18,719 nucleotides of DNA. It comes from Oscillospiraceae bacterium. Its GTDB lineage: Bacteria > Bacillota > Clostridia > UMGS1810. The number at the start of each line of letters is the position of its first letter. The stretch's first letter is position 1. Under the pieces are notes generated by a model. That model saw only the letters and a program-made list of their open reading frames with translations, was not told the origin of the DNA and did no database searches. Location: NCBI GenBank assembly GCA_021629085.1, contig JAJXRJ010000041.1, positions 1-18,719 of the forward strand, in the 5' to 3' direction. The position numbers and the translations under genes are program-made. Below, one piece after another: positions 7,538-14,308 of this stretch.

Positions 7538-9088
7538 TTGCGTAAAAAAAGATTTCTTTTAAACACCCTTATCATCACGTCCACATCCTTTTTCTTAAAA
7601 GTGGTGGGGATGTTTTTCCGCATCTATTTGTCAAATGCCATCGGCGCGGAAGGGATGGGGCTTTATCAGCTCATTTTTTCGGTGTATGTGCTGGCAATTT
7701 CTTTGTCCAGCGCCGGGGTCTCAGTGGCAGTCACGCGCATTATTTCCGAGCAGACAGGGCCGGATGGCGGTCGGATTTCACACCAGGTAATTTTGCGTTC
7801 CATCTTTTATGTGCTTTTGCTAAGTGCCATCGTATCCGGCGGCTTGTTTTTTTGCGCAGAGTGGGTGTGCCGCACCTTTATCAACGATATGCGGGCAGTT
7901 GTGCCGCTAAAAATCCTCTGTGCCGCCCTGCCGTTTATCGGTTGTTCGGCCTGCTTTAAGGGATATTTCACCGCGCGGGATAAAGTATCGAAGGTATCAA
8001 TCTCTCAGATTTTAGAGGATTTGTTAAAAATCATCCTCATTGTGTCGCTTCTGGGGGTATTTGCAGGAAATGGCCTTGTGGTTGCCTGCATCATCGTCAT
8101 GAGTGCCATCGCGCTTTCAGAAGCCGCATCCTGTGCATTTTTGTATGCTTCCTATCGCAAGGATATTGGGAAAAATGCGCGGCCTTATGAACGGTGTGGC
8201 ATCAGCGTGCGGCTGTTTACTTTAATCTTGACATTGGCTGTGGGCACCATTGCCGGTTCTGGCCTGCATACTGCTGAAAATATGCTCATTCCCGCAGGGC
8301 TCTTAAAATTCGGAATGGCACGGGAGACTGCGCTTGCAAAATATGGTATGCTGCGCGGTATGACCATGCCGGTTTTGCTGTTTCCATCTGCGTTGCTTTC
8401 GGCCTTTTCTACGCTTTTGGTACCCGAAATCACGCGTGCCGGAGTCCTCAACCAAAAGCGGACCATCAACTACACCATTTCGCGGGTGTTTCAAATTACC
8501 CTCATCCCCTCTATTTTTATTATGGGCGTTTTTATGGTGTTTTCCCGGCAAATTGGCCTGGCGATATATAACAACGCAGAAGTGGGGGACATGATTCGTC
8601 TGCTGGCGCCGTTTATTCCATTTATGTATCTGGATAGCTCCATTTTTGCCATTTTAACCGGGCTGGATGAGCAAAAATCCGTTTTGCGCATCACGCTGGT
8701 CGATTCTATTTTGCGGGTTCTTTTCATTTATACACTGGTGCCGCGCTATGGGTTTGACGGCATTATTTTCACTATGTATTTGAGCAATATCATCACACCT
8801 GTTGTGGGGACTGTAAAGCTCATCAAAAAAACCGGCGTCAGCCTAAATGCAGTAAACTGGATTGTTAAGCCGGCAGCAGCTGTTGGATTTTCGGCATTTG
8901 CAGCAATTTTTTTCTTAAACCGGTTTGATGTAGGCGGCAATGCGGCACAGGCTGTATGGGGGTTTTTGATCATGTTTTTTATCTATCTTTTGACACTAAA
9001 GGCCGCAGCAGCCTATACGCATGATGACGTGGTGTGGCTGTTTTCTCTGTTTAAGCAGAACAAAAAAAGAACAAAATTGCCCCAGTAA
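7538..9088 (+). CDS. spoVB: SpoVB, stage V sporulation MATE/MVF-type flippase
   Basis: A polytopic membrane protein of 516 residues, close to the roughly 518 of B. subtilis SpoVB, with about 12-14 hydrophobic segments. The N-terminus LNTLIITSTSFFLKVVGMFFRIYLS...GAEGMGLYQLIFSVY is characteristic of the SpoVB branch of the polysaccharide/lipid flippase superfamily. Known role: needed for spore cortex formation, thought to translocate lipid-linked peptidoglycan precursor in the mother cell. The start is TTG 7538, since AGGTGGGG (7523-7530) lies 7 bases upstream and the predicted length then matches the family; an in-frame TTG at 7493 would lie upstream of the proposed transcription start. Its own sigma-E-like promoter at 7481-7508 would make it mother-cell specific. 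A general lipid II or exopolysaccharide flippase is the alternative. Confidence 0.85.
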   Translation: MRKKRFLLNTLIITSTSFFLKVVGMFFRIYLSNAIGAEGMGLYQLIFSVYVLAISLSSAGVSVAVTRIISEQTGPDGGRISHQVILRSIFYVLLLSAIVSGGLFFCAEWVCRTFINDMRAVVPLKILCAALPFIGCSACFKGYFTARDKVSKVSISQILEDLLKIILIVSLLGVFAGNGLVVACIIVMSAIALSEAASCAFLYASYRKDIGKNARPYERCGISVRLFTLILTLAVGTIAGSGLHTAENMLIPAGLLKFGMARETALAKYGMLRGMTMPVLLFPSALLSAFSTLLVPEITRAGVLNQKRTINYTISRVFQITLIPSIFIMGVFMVFSRQIGLAIYNNAEVGDMIRLLAPFIPFMYLDSSIFAILTGLDEQKSVLRITLVDSILRVLFIYTLVPRYGFDGIIFTMYLSNIITPVVGTVKLIKKTGVSLNAVNWIVKPAAAVGFSAFAAIFFLNRFDVGGNAAQAVWGFLIMFFIYLLTLKAAAAYTHDDVVWLFSLFKQNKKRTKLPQ

Positions 9089-9109
9089 AAGCATGAATCC
9101 GCCCCGTTA

Positions 9110-9138
9110 TTGACAAACTGCCTGGTATCGATTATACT
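9110..9138 (+). promoter_or_regulatory. Near-consensus sigma-A promoter for the stalk-domain gene
   Basis: TTGACA (9110-9115), 17-base spacer, TATACT (9133-9138). Predicted start is about 9145, 22 bases before the TTG start, with the ribosome site GAGAGGAGG (9151-9159) in between. It begins 22 bases after spoVB ends; no terminator separates the two, so read-through from spoVB is also possible. Confidence 0.85.
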
Positions 9139-9167
9139 GAGGATACATAAGAGAGGAGGCGGTCTTT

Positions 9168-10226
9168 TTGAAACGTATCATTTTATATTTGCTTTGTATA
9201 AGCCTGTTCCTTTGCGCAATGCCGGTCTGGGCGGCTCAGCCGGGCGACATTGCGGGAAATTATTACTATACCGACATCAAAACTTACATGAAAGGCGCGC
9301 CTATCTCCGCTTATAATATTGGCGGAAAGACTTGTATTGATGCAGAAATTTTAAACTGGCACTATGCATTTGACGTCTATTGGTATCAAGATACCCGTAC
9401 GTTGGACATCCGCGACAAGGGAAATTCCTTCACCTCTTTGCAGGCGCAGGCAGGGGATACGCTTGAAACACTGCACGGGCAACCGGGCAATGTTGCGGGA
9501 TCCTATTACCACACCGATATTGTAACCTATTTCAATGGAAAAGAAATAGAATCGTATAACATTGGCGGGCGGACGGTGATATTGGCAGAGGCGCTAAAGG
9601 ACTATGGCTATGAGGTGACCTGGGATCCAGCAGCGCGCACATTAAGCATTGTACGGGGCCTGACGGTATTTGACACAGACATAGGAACCATCACCATGCA
9701 GGATGTTTCTGAAATACCCATTACAATGGATGAAACCTATGGCCGTTCGTCATATGAGCGGATTGACCGTACTTTGACCTTAAACGGAAGGCCGCTGGCG
9801 GTAGAGGATCCGCACTACCTGTATCGGCCTGCCGACGTCTTGTCGTCTCAGTGTTTGCCGGTTGCCGATATTTTAAATTTAGTGGGAGCAAGCATCCAAT
9901 GGGATGACGCCAGCCGGACGCTTACAGCCAATTTTGATACGTCGCAGCCGCTTCCTACTTTAGAGCCGCAGGAAGAAACGCCGACTTCGCAAACACTTAC
10001 GGGAAGCATCTATCGGATTTACGACTTTCATCTCATTGTTAACGGAGAGGAATACCCAAACCTCAGCTGCCCTATCCCCAGCTTTGCAAATCCTATGGCG
10101 CAGCCATACCGGCGGGATGTGCCGGTATATCTCTATAATGGCAAGGTGTATATTACGGATAGCACAGCCGCTGAAATTTTGGGTTACAGCCCAAACAACA
10201 CCAACTTGGAATTGGTGAGGGATTGA
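9168..10226 (+). CDS. Secreted protein with copper-amine-oxidase-type stalk domains
   Basis: A 352-residue exported protein of unknown function. The signal peptide is clear: KR at residues 2-3, hydrophobic core 4-20, cleavage after VWA at about residue 22. The mature part has three units of the stalk-domain pattern (short beta strands, NIGG or adequate-hydrophobic core, then W-D/Q-x-x-x-R-T-L): residues 24-85 and 105-164, which are near-direct repeats 81 residues apart, and a diverged unit at 203-255 ending IQWDDASRTL. An acidic Pro/Thr linker (256-275) leads to a C-terminal domain. No sortase signal, SLH repeat or transmembrane anchor is visible, so it is probably released or wall-associated by binding. 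TTG 9168 is chosen from GAGAGGAGG 8 bases upstream and the signal peptide. It has a strong constitutive-looking promoter and a two-way terminator downstream. Confidence 0.85.
   Translation: MKRIILYLLCISLFLCAMPVWAAQPGDIAGNYYYTDIKTYMKGAPISAYNIGGKTCIDAEILNWHYAFDVYWYQDTRTLDIRDKGNSFTSLQAQAGDTLETLHGQPGNVAGSYYHTDIVTYFNGKEIESYNIGGRTVILAEALKDYGYEVTWDPAARTLSIVRGLTVFDTDIGTITMQDVSEIPITMDETYGRSSYERIDRTLTLNGRPLAVEDPHYLYRPADVLSSQCLPVADILNLVGASIQWDDASRTLTANFDTSQPLPTLEPQEETPTSQTLTGSIYRIYDFHLIVNGEEYPNLSCPIPSFANPMAQPYRRDVPVYLYNGKVYITDSTAAEILGYSPNNTNLELVRD
9237..9659 (+). repeat. Two tandem stalk-domain repeats, 243-base period
   Basis: The segment coding residues 24-85 (9237-9422) recurs at 9480-9659 (residues 105-164). 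Shared positions include QPG-(D/N)-(I/V)-AG, YY-x-TDI-x-TY, SYNIGG-(K/R)-T/AYNIGG and a terminal W...RTL. This is protein-level repetition within one gene, not a mobile repeat. Confidence 0.8.
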
Positions 10227-10270
10227 TATGAACCAAGATTTAAAATGTTAAAGCATCATTCAGGAAAACG

Positions 10271-10303
10271 AAAAAAAGCAGACACCACGGTGTCTGCTTT
10301 TTA
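10271..10303. terminator. Two-way terminator between the stalk-domain gene and thrS
   Basis: GCAGACACC (10278-10286) and GGTGTCTGC (10289-10297) form a 9-base inverted repeat around a tiny loop, with seven A before it and five T after it, so it can end transcription from both sides. It lies 45 bases after the stalk gene and 9 bases after the end of thrS. Confidence 0.88.
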
Positions 10304-10311
10304 TATAATAT

Positions 10312-12255
10312 TTAGCAATTTAACGTCCGGTTTTGAATTTCATCGGTGACTTGAGCGATAAACTCGTTTACAGGTTTGGAACCCAGATCGCCGTCTTTTC
10401 TGGAGCGGACGGAAACTTCGCCGGTTTCCACCTCTTTGTCGCCTACAATCAACATATAGGGCACTTTTTCCAACTGTGCCTGCCGGATTTTATATCCCAG
10501 CTTCTCATTGCGCAAATCCACTTCTACGCGGATGCCATTTTTTTGCAGTTCGGCCTTTAACGTTTTGGCATGTTCAAAATGTTTTTCGGAAACCGGGATG
10601 ATTTGCACCTGCGTGGGAGCAAGCCAGGTCGGAAACGCGCCGGCAAACTTTTCGATGAGCAGCGCCAGTGTGCGTTCGTAGCAGCCAAGTGACGTACGGT
10701 GCAAAACATACGGATACTTTTTCTCTCCATTTGCATCCACATATTCCATTCCAAACCGCTCTGCAAGCTGGAAGTCAATTTGAATGGTGATCAGCGTATC
10801 CTCTTTTCCGTGCACATTCTTAATTTGAATGTCCAGCTTGGGCCCATAAAATGCTGCTTCGCCCTCTGCCTCTACATATTCAATGCCCAGATTGTCCAAA
10901 ATCTGTTTCATGAGGCTTTGCACTTGCTCCCATTCCTGCTCTGTCCCAATATATTTGTCCTTGTTTGCAGGATCCCACTTGGAAAAACGGTAGGAGACGT
11001 CTTCTGCCAGCCCAATGGTGTTTAAGCAGTATTTTGCAAGATCCACGCAGCCCATAAATTCTTCTTCCACCTGCTCGGGCGTACAGGCAATGTGCCCCTC
11101 TGAAATGGTGAACTGCCGCACCCGGATAAGCCCGTGCATTTCACCGGAATTTTCATTCCGAAACAGGGTGGAGGTTTCATTTAACCGCATGGGCAAATCG
11201 CGGTAGCTGCGCTTTTGCGCCAAATACACCTGGAACTGGAACGGGCAGGTCATAGGCCGCAGCGCAAACACCTCTTTTTCGGTATCTTCGTCGCCCATCA
11301 CAAACATGCCGTCCCGGTAATGATCCCAGTGGCCGGAAATTTTATAGAGATCGCTTTTGGCCATAAACGGTGTTTTCGTGAGCAAATACCCCCGCCGTTC
11401 TTCTTCATCTTCCACAAACCGCTGCAGCTGCTGGATGATGCGCGCACCCTTTGGCATGAGAATGGGCAGCCCTTGGCCAATGTAATCCACGGTGGTGAAC
11501 AGGCCAAGCTCGCGGCCAAGCTTGTTATGATCGCGTTTTTTAGCCTCCTCTAGCCGTTCAATGTGTTCGTTCAGATCGCTTTTTTTGGTAAATGCAGTGC
11601 CGTAAATGCGCTGGAGCATCTTGTTTTTTTCGTTGCCCTTCCAGTAAGCGCCCGTGACGCTTAAGAGCTTAAACGCTTTGACAACTGATGTGTCGGGCGC
11701 GTGCGGACCCGCACACAGGTCGGTAAATTCCCCCTGTGAATAGAAGGAAATGGTCTCCTCATCGGGCAGGTCGTTTACCAGCTCTATTTTATAGGGCTCG
11801 CCTTTTTCCTGCAAAAGCTTGAGCGCCTCTGCGCGCGGCAGCGTAAACCGCTTGACGGGAAGCTTTTCCTTTACAATTTTTTTCATTTCTTCTTCAATTT
11901 TTAAAAGGTCGTCATTTGTAAAATTGGTCTCTGCGTCAAAGTCATAGTAAAATCCATTTTCAATCGCAGGGCCAATGGCAAGCTTGGTGTCTGGATACAG
12001 CCGTTTTACGGCCTGTGCAAGTATGTGCGACGCAGTATGGCGCAAAATATTTTTTCCCTCTTGATCAGAAAAGGTGAGGATGGAAAGCGTACAATCTTTG
12101 GTGAGTGCAAAATCCAGCTCATGCACCGCGCCATCTACAATACCGCCCAGTGCGGCACGGGCTAACCCCTCTGAAATTTTAAGCGCAGCATCTAAAATGG
12201 TTGCGCCGTTTTCAAGCGTAAGCTTGCTGCCATCCTTTAGCGTTATAGCAATCAT
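10312..12255 (-). CDS. thrS: Threonyl-tRNA synthetase
   Basis: Charges tRNA-Thr with threonine in the cytoplasm. The 647-residue product has the full architecture: N-terminal TGS domain (about 1-62), editing domain with H73 and H77 (RHTASHILAQ) and a later HxxxC-like region, class II catalytic core with zinc ligand C337 in MTCPFQ, motif 2 (FRNENSGEMHGLIRVR), motif 3 (GCYERTLALLIE) and a C-terminal anticodon-binding domain. The start at 12255 follows AAGGAGG with 8 bases of spacing and gives MIAITLKDGS; ten further in-frame codons upstream are unlikely. The leader from its promoter (12317-12345) is only about 55 bases, so there is no room for a T-box. It lies downstream of a threonine/serine exporter pair on the same strand. 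Confidence 0.97.
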   Translation of the reverse strand: MIAITLKDGSKLTLENGATILDAALKISEGLARAALGGIVDGAVHELDFALTKDCTLSILTFSDQEGKNILRHTASHILAQAVKRLYPDTKLAIGPAIENGFYYDFDAETNFTNDDLLKIEEEMKKIVKEKLPVKRFTLPRAEALKLLQEKGEPYKIELVNDLPDEETISFYSQGEFTDLCAGPHAPDTSVVKAFKLLSVTGAYWKGNEKNKMLQRIYGTAFTKKSDLNEHIERLEEAKKRDHNKLGRELGLFTTVDYIGQGLPILMPKGARIIQQLQRFVEDEEERRGYLLTKTPFMAKSDLYKISGHWDHYRDGMFVMGDEDTEKEVFALRPMTCPFQFQVYLAQKRSYRDLPMRLNETSTLFRNENSGEMHGLIRVRQFTISEGHIACTPEQVEEEFMGCVDLAKYCLNTIGLAEDVSYRFSKWDPANKDKYIGTEQEWEQVQSLMKQILDNLGIEYVEAEGEAAFYGPKLDIQIKNVHGKEDTLITIQIDFQLAERFGMEYVDANGEKKYPYVLHRTSLGCYERTLALLIEKFAGAFPTWLAPTQVQIIPVSEKHFEHAKTLKAELQKNGIRVEVDLRNEKLGYKIRQAQLEKVPYMLIVGDKEVETGEVSVRSRKDGDLGSKPVNEFIAQVTDEIQNRTLNC

Positions 12256-12316
12256 TCCTATGTCCTCCTTATATAGTGCTGGCAAAGCGTTTTAAAAAGA
12301 ATCTTCTTAAAATTAT

Positions 12317-12345
12317 ATTATAGGTGTTTGCGGCTGGAAAGTCAA
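12317..12345 (-). promoter_or_regulatory. Sigma-A promoter for thrS
   Basis: On the minus strand: TTGACT (12345-12340), 17-base spacer, TATAAT (12322-12317). Predicted start near 12310 gives a leader of about 55 bases. It sits just past the stop codon of the upstream exporter gene. Confidence 0.8.
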
Positions 12346-12353
12346 TAGAAATT

Positions 12354-12785
12354 TCAATGCGCCGCACGCCTTTGCTGTGCGATATTTTTTTGAAGCTTAA
12401 ATACGGCGGATACAAATGCCACTGCTACGGCGATCAGTGTAATATAAATGAGTGTTTCACCGCCCAGTGCCAGCGCCCCTTGTGTATCTCCTTTAATCAG
12501 CCTCAACACGGTTTCATAAAGCCCGGCGCCTGGCACAATGGGATAGATACCGATGATAATAAACAGCGTGGAGGGCGTTTTAAATTTCCGAGCACAAATT
12601 TCACTGACAATGGTGAGTGTCAATGCGCTGAAAAAATATCCAGCCTTTGGCGACGGGCAGAGTAAGAATACTGCGTACGCGATTCCGCCTGCAAAAGAAG
12701 ACGCCAAGGTAATTTTTGTGCCGGCGTTTTGCATATATCCGATAAAAAAAGAAATGACAAAGCTGAGCAAGACAGGATACCACAT
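12354..12785 (-). CDS. Threonine/serine exporter family protein, small subunit (DUF3815/ThrE_2 type)
   Basis: A 143-residue membrane protein with about five hydrophobic segments. The conserved-looking loop YPIVPGAGLYETVLRLIKGD (about residues 84-103) is the family signature and parallels the LFPGVATINAIRD loop in its partner. In ThrE of Corynebacterium the two parts are one chain; in Firmicutes they are commonly two adjacent genes, as here. Likely role: the C-terminal half of a threonine/serine efflux carrier, inferred from the family. It starts at ATG 12785 with AAAGGAGGGCGG upstream (about 11 bases spacing), 17 bases after the larger subunit gene, so it is cotranscribed. Substrate is not proven by sequence. 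Confidence 0.85.
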   Translation of the reverse strand: MWYPVLLSFVISFFIGYMQNAGTKITLASSFAGGIAYAVFLLCPSPKAGYFFSALTLTIVSEICARKFKTPSTLFIIIGIYPIVPGAGLYETVLRLIKGDTQGALALGGETLIYITLIAVAVAFVSAVFKLQKNIAQQRRAAH

Positions 12786-12802
12786 AATAAAACCGCCCTC
12801 CT

Positions 12803-13555
12803 TTACAGAAACATCGAATATACCGCCGCCGCGCCAATGGCAAGCGCAACTGCAGTGATAATGGCTTCCGCCCCGCGCGCCACACCGGAAACCAAATCGC
12901 CGTTGATGGTGTCACGTATGGCATTAATGGTGGCAACACCGGGGAACAAAGGCAGCATGGAGGCAATTACGACAATGTTAACGTCCAGTGTTTGAATTGC
13001 GGCATGAACGCCAAACGCTGCCAATGCCGGGATGAACCCGCCCAGCAAGCTTTGAAAGAAAATGAGCGTGCTGGACTTTTGGGTATAGACAGAAATCATA
13101 CGGACAACCGCGCAAAAGAGCGCAGCAAATAAAAATTCCAAAGCACCGCCATTTAGCATGAGTGCAAAGGTGCCAGCGGCCAGTGCGCTGGCCGTGACCG
13201 GAAGCCACAGGGCCTGTTCGTTTTCTTTGTCAATTTGTAAAAGGGATTCCATGGCCGCGTCTTCCTCCAAAGTGCCATTGCTCACCTTGCGCGATATGGT
13301 ATTTACTTGATCCACCTTTTTTAAATTGATGCCGCGGCGGCGGATGCTCCGCGTTCCTGCATAGTGCCGTCCATCCAGTGTTATATCAATGGTGATGGAG
13401 GTAGGGATGGCAAACACATTGATTGCGCCTTTGCCAAATTTTGAAAACATAAACAGCACGCAGTCTTCCGCGCGGTAGGTTTCGGCGCCGTTTTCCAGCA
13501 TCATCTGTCCGGCTTTCAAATAGAGGTCAAGCTGGGCATATACGCGTCCTTCCAC
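12803..13555 (-). CDS. Threonine/serine exporter family protein, large subunit (DUF1212/ThrE type)
   Basis: A 250-residue protein. A soluble N-terminal part (about 1-105) contains the family motif ENGAETYRAED and AIPTSITIDI; the rest is five or so membrane segments, including LPLFPGVATINAIRDTINGD, the ThrE signature loop. Together with the adjacent 143-residue protein it would form a ThrE-type exporter for threonine and serine. I chose GTG 13555: AAGGGGGA lies 6 bases upstream. The in-frame ATG at 13573 would leave only about 3 bases of leader, because the -10 box is at 13583-13588. It has its own promoter at 13583-13611. Confidence 0.86.
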   Translation of the reverse strand: MEGRVYAQLDLYLKAGQMMLENGAETYRAEDCVLFMFSKFGKGAINVFAIPTSITIDITLDGRHYAGTRSIRRRGINLKKVDQVNTISRKVSNGTLEEDAAMESLLQIDKENEQALWLPVTASALAAGTFALMLNGGALEFLFAALFCAVVRMISVYTQKSSTLIFFQSLLGGFIPALAAFGVHAAIQTLDVNIVVIASMLPLFPGVATINAIRDTINGDLVSGVARGAEAIITAVALAIGAAAVYSMFL

Positions 13556-13582
13556 ATTGCTTCCCCCTTTCATATGCCTTTC

Positions 13583-13611
13583 ATTATATCATTGCCCAAA
13601 TTTATTGTAAA
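13583..13611 (-). promoter_or_regulatory. Sigma-A promoter for the exporter operon
   Basis: On the minus strand: TTTACA (13611-13606), 17-base spacer, TATAAT (13588-13583), predicted start near 13576. The -35 box begins right after the T-run of the upstream terminator (13614-13650), a very compact arrangement. It decides the GTG start at 13555. Confidence 0.8.
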
Positions 13612-13613
13612 GT

Positions 13614-13650
13614 AAAAAGCCGGAATTTCCCGACTATGGGAAATTCCGGC
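13614..13650 (-). terminator. Strong 13-base-pair terminator, minus strand
   Basis: Perfect inverted repeat GCCGGAATTTCCC (13619-13631) / GGGAAATTCCGGC (13638-13650) with a 6-base loop. On the minus strand the hairpin is followed by five T (13618-13614). On the plus strand it is followed by a run of A, so it works only leftward. It isolates the exporter promoter from whatever is transcribed at 13651-13740. Confidence 0.85.
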
Positions 13651-13680
13651 AAAAAAAAGATGCCGATTAAAAACCGGCAT
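13651..13680 (-). terminator. Second terminator, minus strand, with U8 tail
   Basis: On the minus strand ATGCCG (13680-13675), 9-base loop, CGGCAT (13665-13660), then one C and eight T (13658-13651). It lies one base upstream of the 13-base-pair terminator, giving two in a row with no known protein gene immediately upstream. It would form the 3' end of the proposed small RNA. Confidence 0.75.
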
Positions 13681-13734
13681 GATTTCCTTTATAAAAAAGG
13701 AGGGAAAATGAAAAAAGTTTGTTGTGTTTGGTAT
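13651..13734 (-). ncRNA. Candidate small regulatory RNA, about 84 nt
   Basis: The 350-base gap 13574-13923 has no convincing protein gene on the minus strand, yet holds a promoter (13741-13769) followed about 75-85 bases later by a hairpin with a U8 tail. The predicted RNA has an A/C-rich unstructured 5' end, a U-rich stretch, then CCCUCC (13704-13699) followed by UUUUUU, complementary to ribosome-binding sites, then the terminator stem-loop. UCCUUU can also pair with AAAGGA (13690-13685), partly masking that motif. This is the common build of Gram-positive small RNAs that bind ribosome sites through C-rich loops (RsaE/RoxS, for example), though I claim no homology. Alternative: it is the antisense RNA of a small toxin-like ORF on the plus strand (13708-13863), whose ribosome site it would cover. 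Confidence 0.45.
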
Positions 13735-13740
13735 GGTTAT

Positions 13741-13769
13741 ATAATACCATTATTTTTGGTAAATATCAA
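13741..13769 (-). promoter_or_regulatory. Sigma-A-type promoter of the candidate small RNA
   Basis: On the minus strand: TTGATA (13769-13764), 17-base spacer, TATTAT (13746-13741); predicted start near 13734. A weaker candidate lies upstream: TTGTGA (13848-13843), 18-base spacer, TATATA (13824-13819). No minus-strand protein gene starts between here and the two terminators. Confidence 0.55.
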
Positions 13770-13881
13770 TAGAGTATATCAACCAAATCCCGAAAATATA
13801 TCCGCAATTTTTGTGCAATATATACAAAAACGTGGATTTTGTTCACAATTTAGACATTTTTAAAACAAGATTGTAACATCC

Positions 13882-13914
13882 AAAAATTAAACGGCGCAAA
13901 ATGTTTCGCGCCGT
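13882..13914 (-). terminator. Terminator after the zinc-ribbon gene
   Basis: On the minus strand ACGGCGC (13914-13908), 10-base loop that can partly zip further, GCGCCGT (13897-13891), then TTAATTTTTG (13890-13881). It begins 9 bases after the zinc-ribbon stop codon and ends the sigH transcript. Confidence 0.75.
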
Positions 13915-13923
13915 GTCTTCTAT

Positions 13924-14205
13924 TTATTCTTGCGCCTGTTTGCTCAGCTCAAAGCATTTGCTGCAAAGAACCGGGCGGTCTTCTCTCGGCTCAAAGGGGA
14001 CAGTGGCTTCCTGGCCGCACTGATGACAAGTCACGGTGTACATTTTCCTGTTTTTCTTAAATTGATCCTTCCTTGCTTTTCTGCATTCCGGACAGCGTAG
14101 CGGCTCGTTTTCAAACCCTTTTTCTGCGTAAAACTCCTGCTCGCCCGCGGTGAAGAGAAAGTCGTTTCCGCAGTCCTTACAAACCAGTGTTTTGTCTTCG
14201 TACAT
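13924..14205 (-). CDS. Small double zinc-ribbon protein (zf-trcl type)
   Basis: A 93-residue cytoplasmic protein with four CxxC pairs: C9/C12 with C38/C41, and C60/C63 with C81/C84, which would make two zinc ribbons. The first half (YEDKTLVCKDCGNDFLFTAG) matches the 'probable zinc-ribbon' family common in Firmicutes; function is not known. It is not obviously a ribosomal protein. The ATG at 14205 has GAGGT 8 bases upstream and begins MYEDKTL. The frame stays open to 14406 but that part overlaps sigH, has no ribosome site and reads like non-coding sequence. It lies 103 bases downstream of sigH with no promoter between, so it is probably cotranscribed with it. Confidence 0.8.
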   Translation of the reverse strand: MYEDKTLVCKDCGNDFLFTAGEQEFYAEKGFENEPLRCPECRKARKDQFKKNRKMYTVTCHQCGQEATVPFEPREDRPVLCSKCFELSKQAQE

Positions 14206-14234
14206 CTTGCCATACCTCGCTTCTGTTAAAATAT

Positions 14235-14302
14235 AATCCCCTTCGGAGTTGAACCGAAACGCGTTTGTTTGACGCCGCTCTTCCGAGAGCAGTAGGACAC
14301 AA
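14235..14302 (-). other. tRNA-like array of three small hairpins between sigH and the zinc-ribbon gene
   Basis: Read on the minus strand, three stem-loops follow one another almost without spacers. First GCTC-6 nt-GAGC (14290-14277), whose loop contains GG, like a D arm. Second GCGT-7 nt-ACGC (14275-14261), like an anticodon arm. Third TTCGG-TTCAACT-CCGAA (14258-14242), which matches a T arm exactly in stem length and TTCRANY loop. The flanks TGTCCTA and GGGGATT pair at about five of seven positions, two as G-T wobbles. Against a working tRNA: the anticodon loop lacks T33, the variable loop is missing, the acceptor stem is poor, and there is no CCA end. It may be a decayed tRNA, a leader structure of the zinc-ribbon gene, or chance. 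Confidence 0.3.
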
Positions 14303-14308
14303 AACAAT

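Noticed and set aside
10228..10251. Seven-codon ORF after the stalk-domain gene
   Set aside because: Far too short, no ribosome site of its own, sits in the trailer before the terminator.
12256..12353. T-box leader for thrS
   Set aside because: Only about 55 bases of leader follow the promoter; no specifier stem or T-box sequence is visible.
13825..13860. Rex-like operator (TTGTGAACAA on the minus strand)
   Set aside because: Only one half-site is present; the full inverted repeat is absent.
13708..13863. 51-residue ORF on the plus strand with AAGGAGGG in front
   Set aside because: Not listed as a gene: no plus-strand promoter, very short ribosome-site spacing, A+T-rich codons, and the same bases fit a minus-strand small RNA. 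Kept only as an alternative in the findings.
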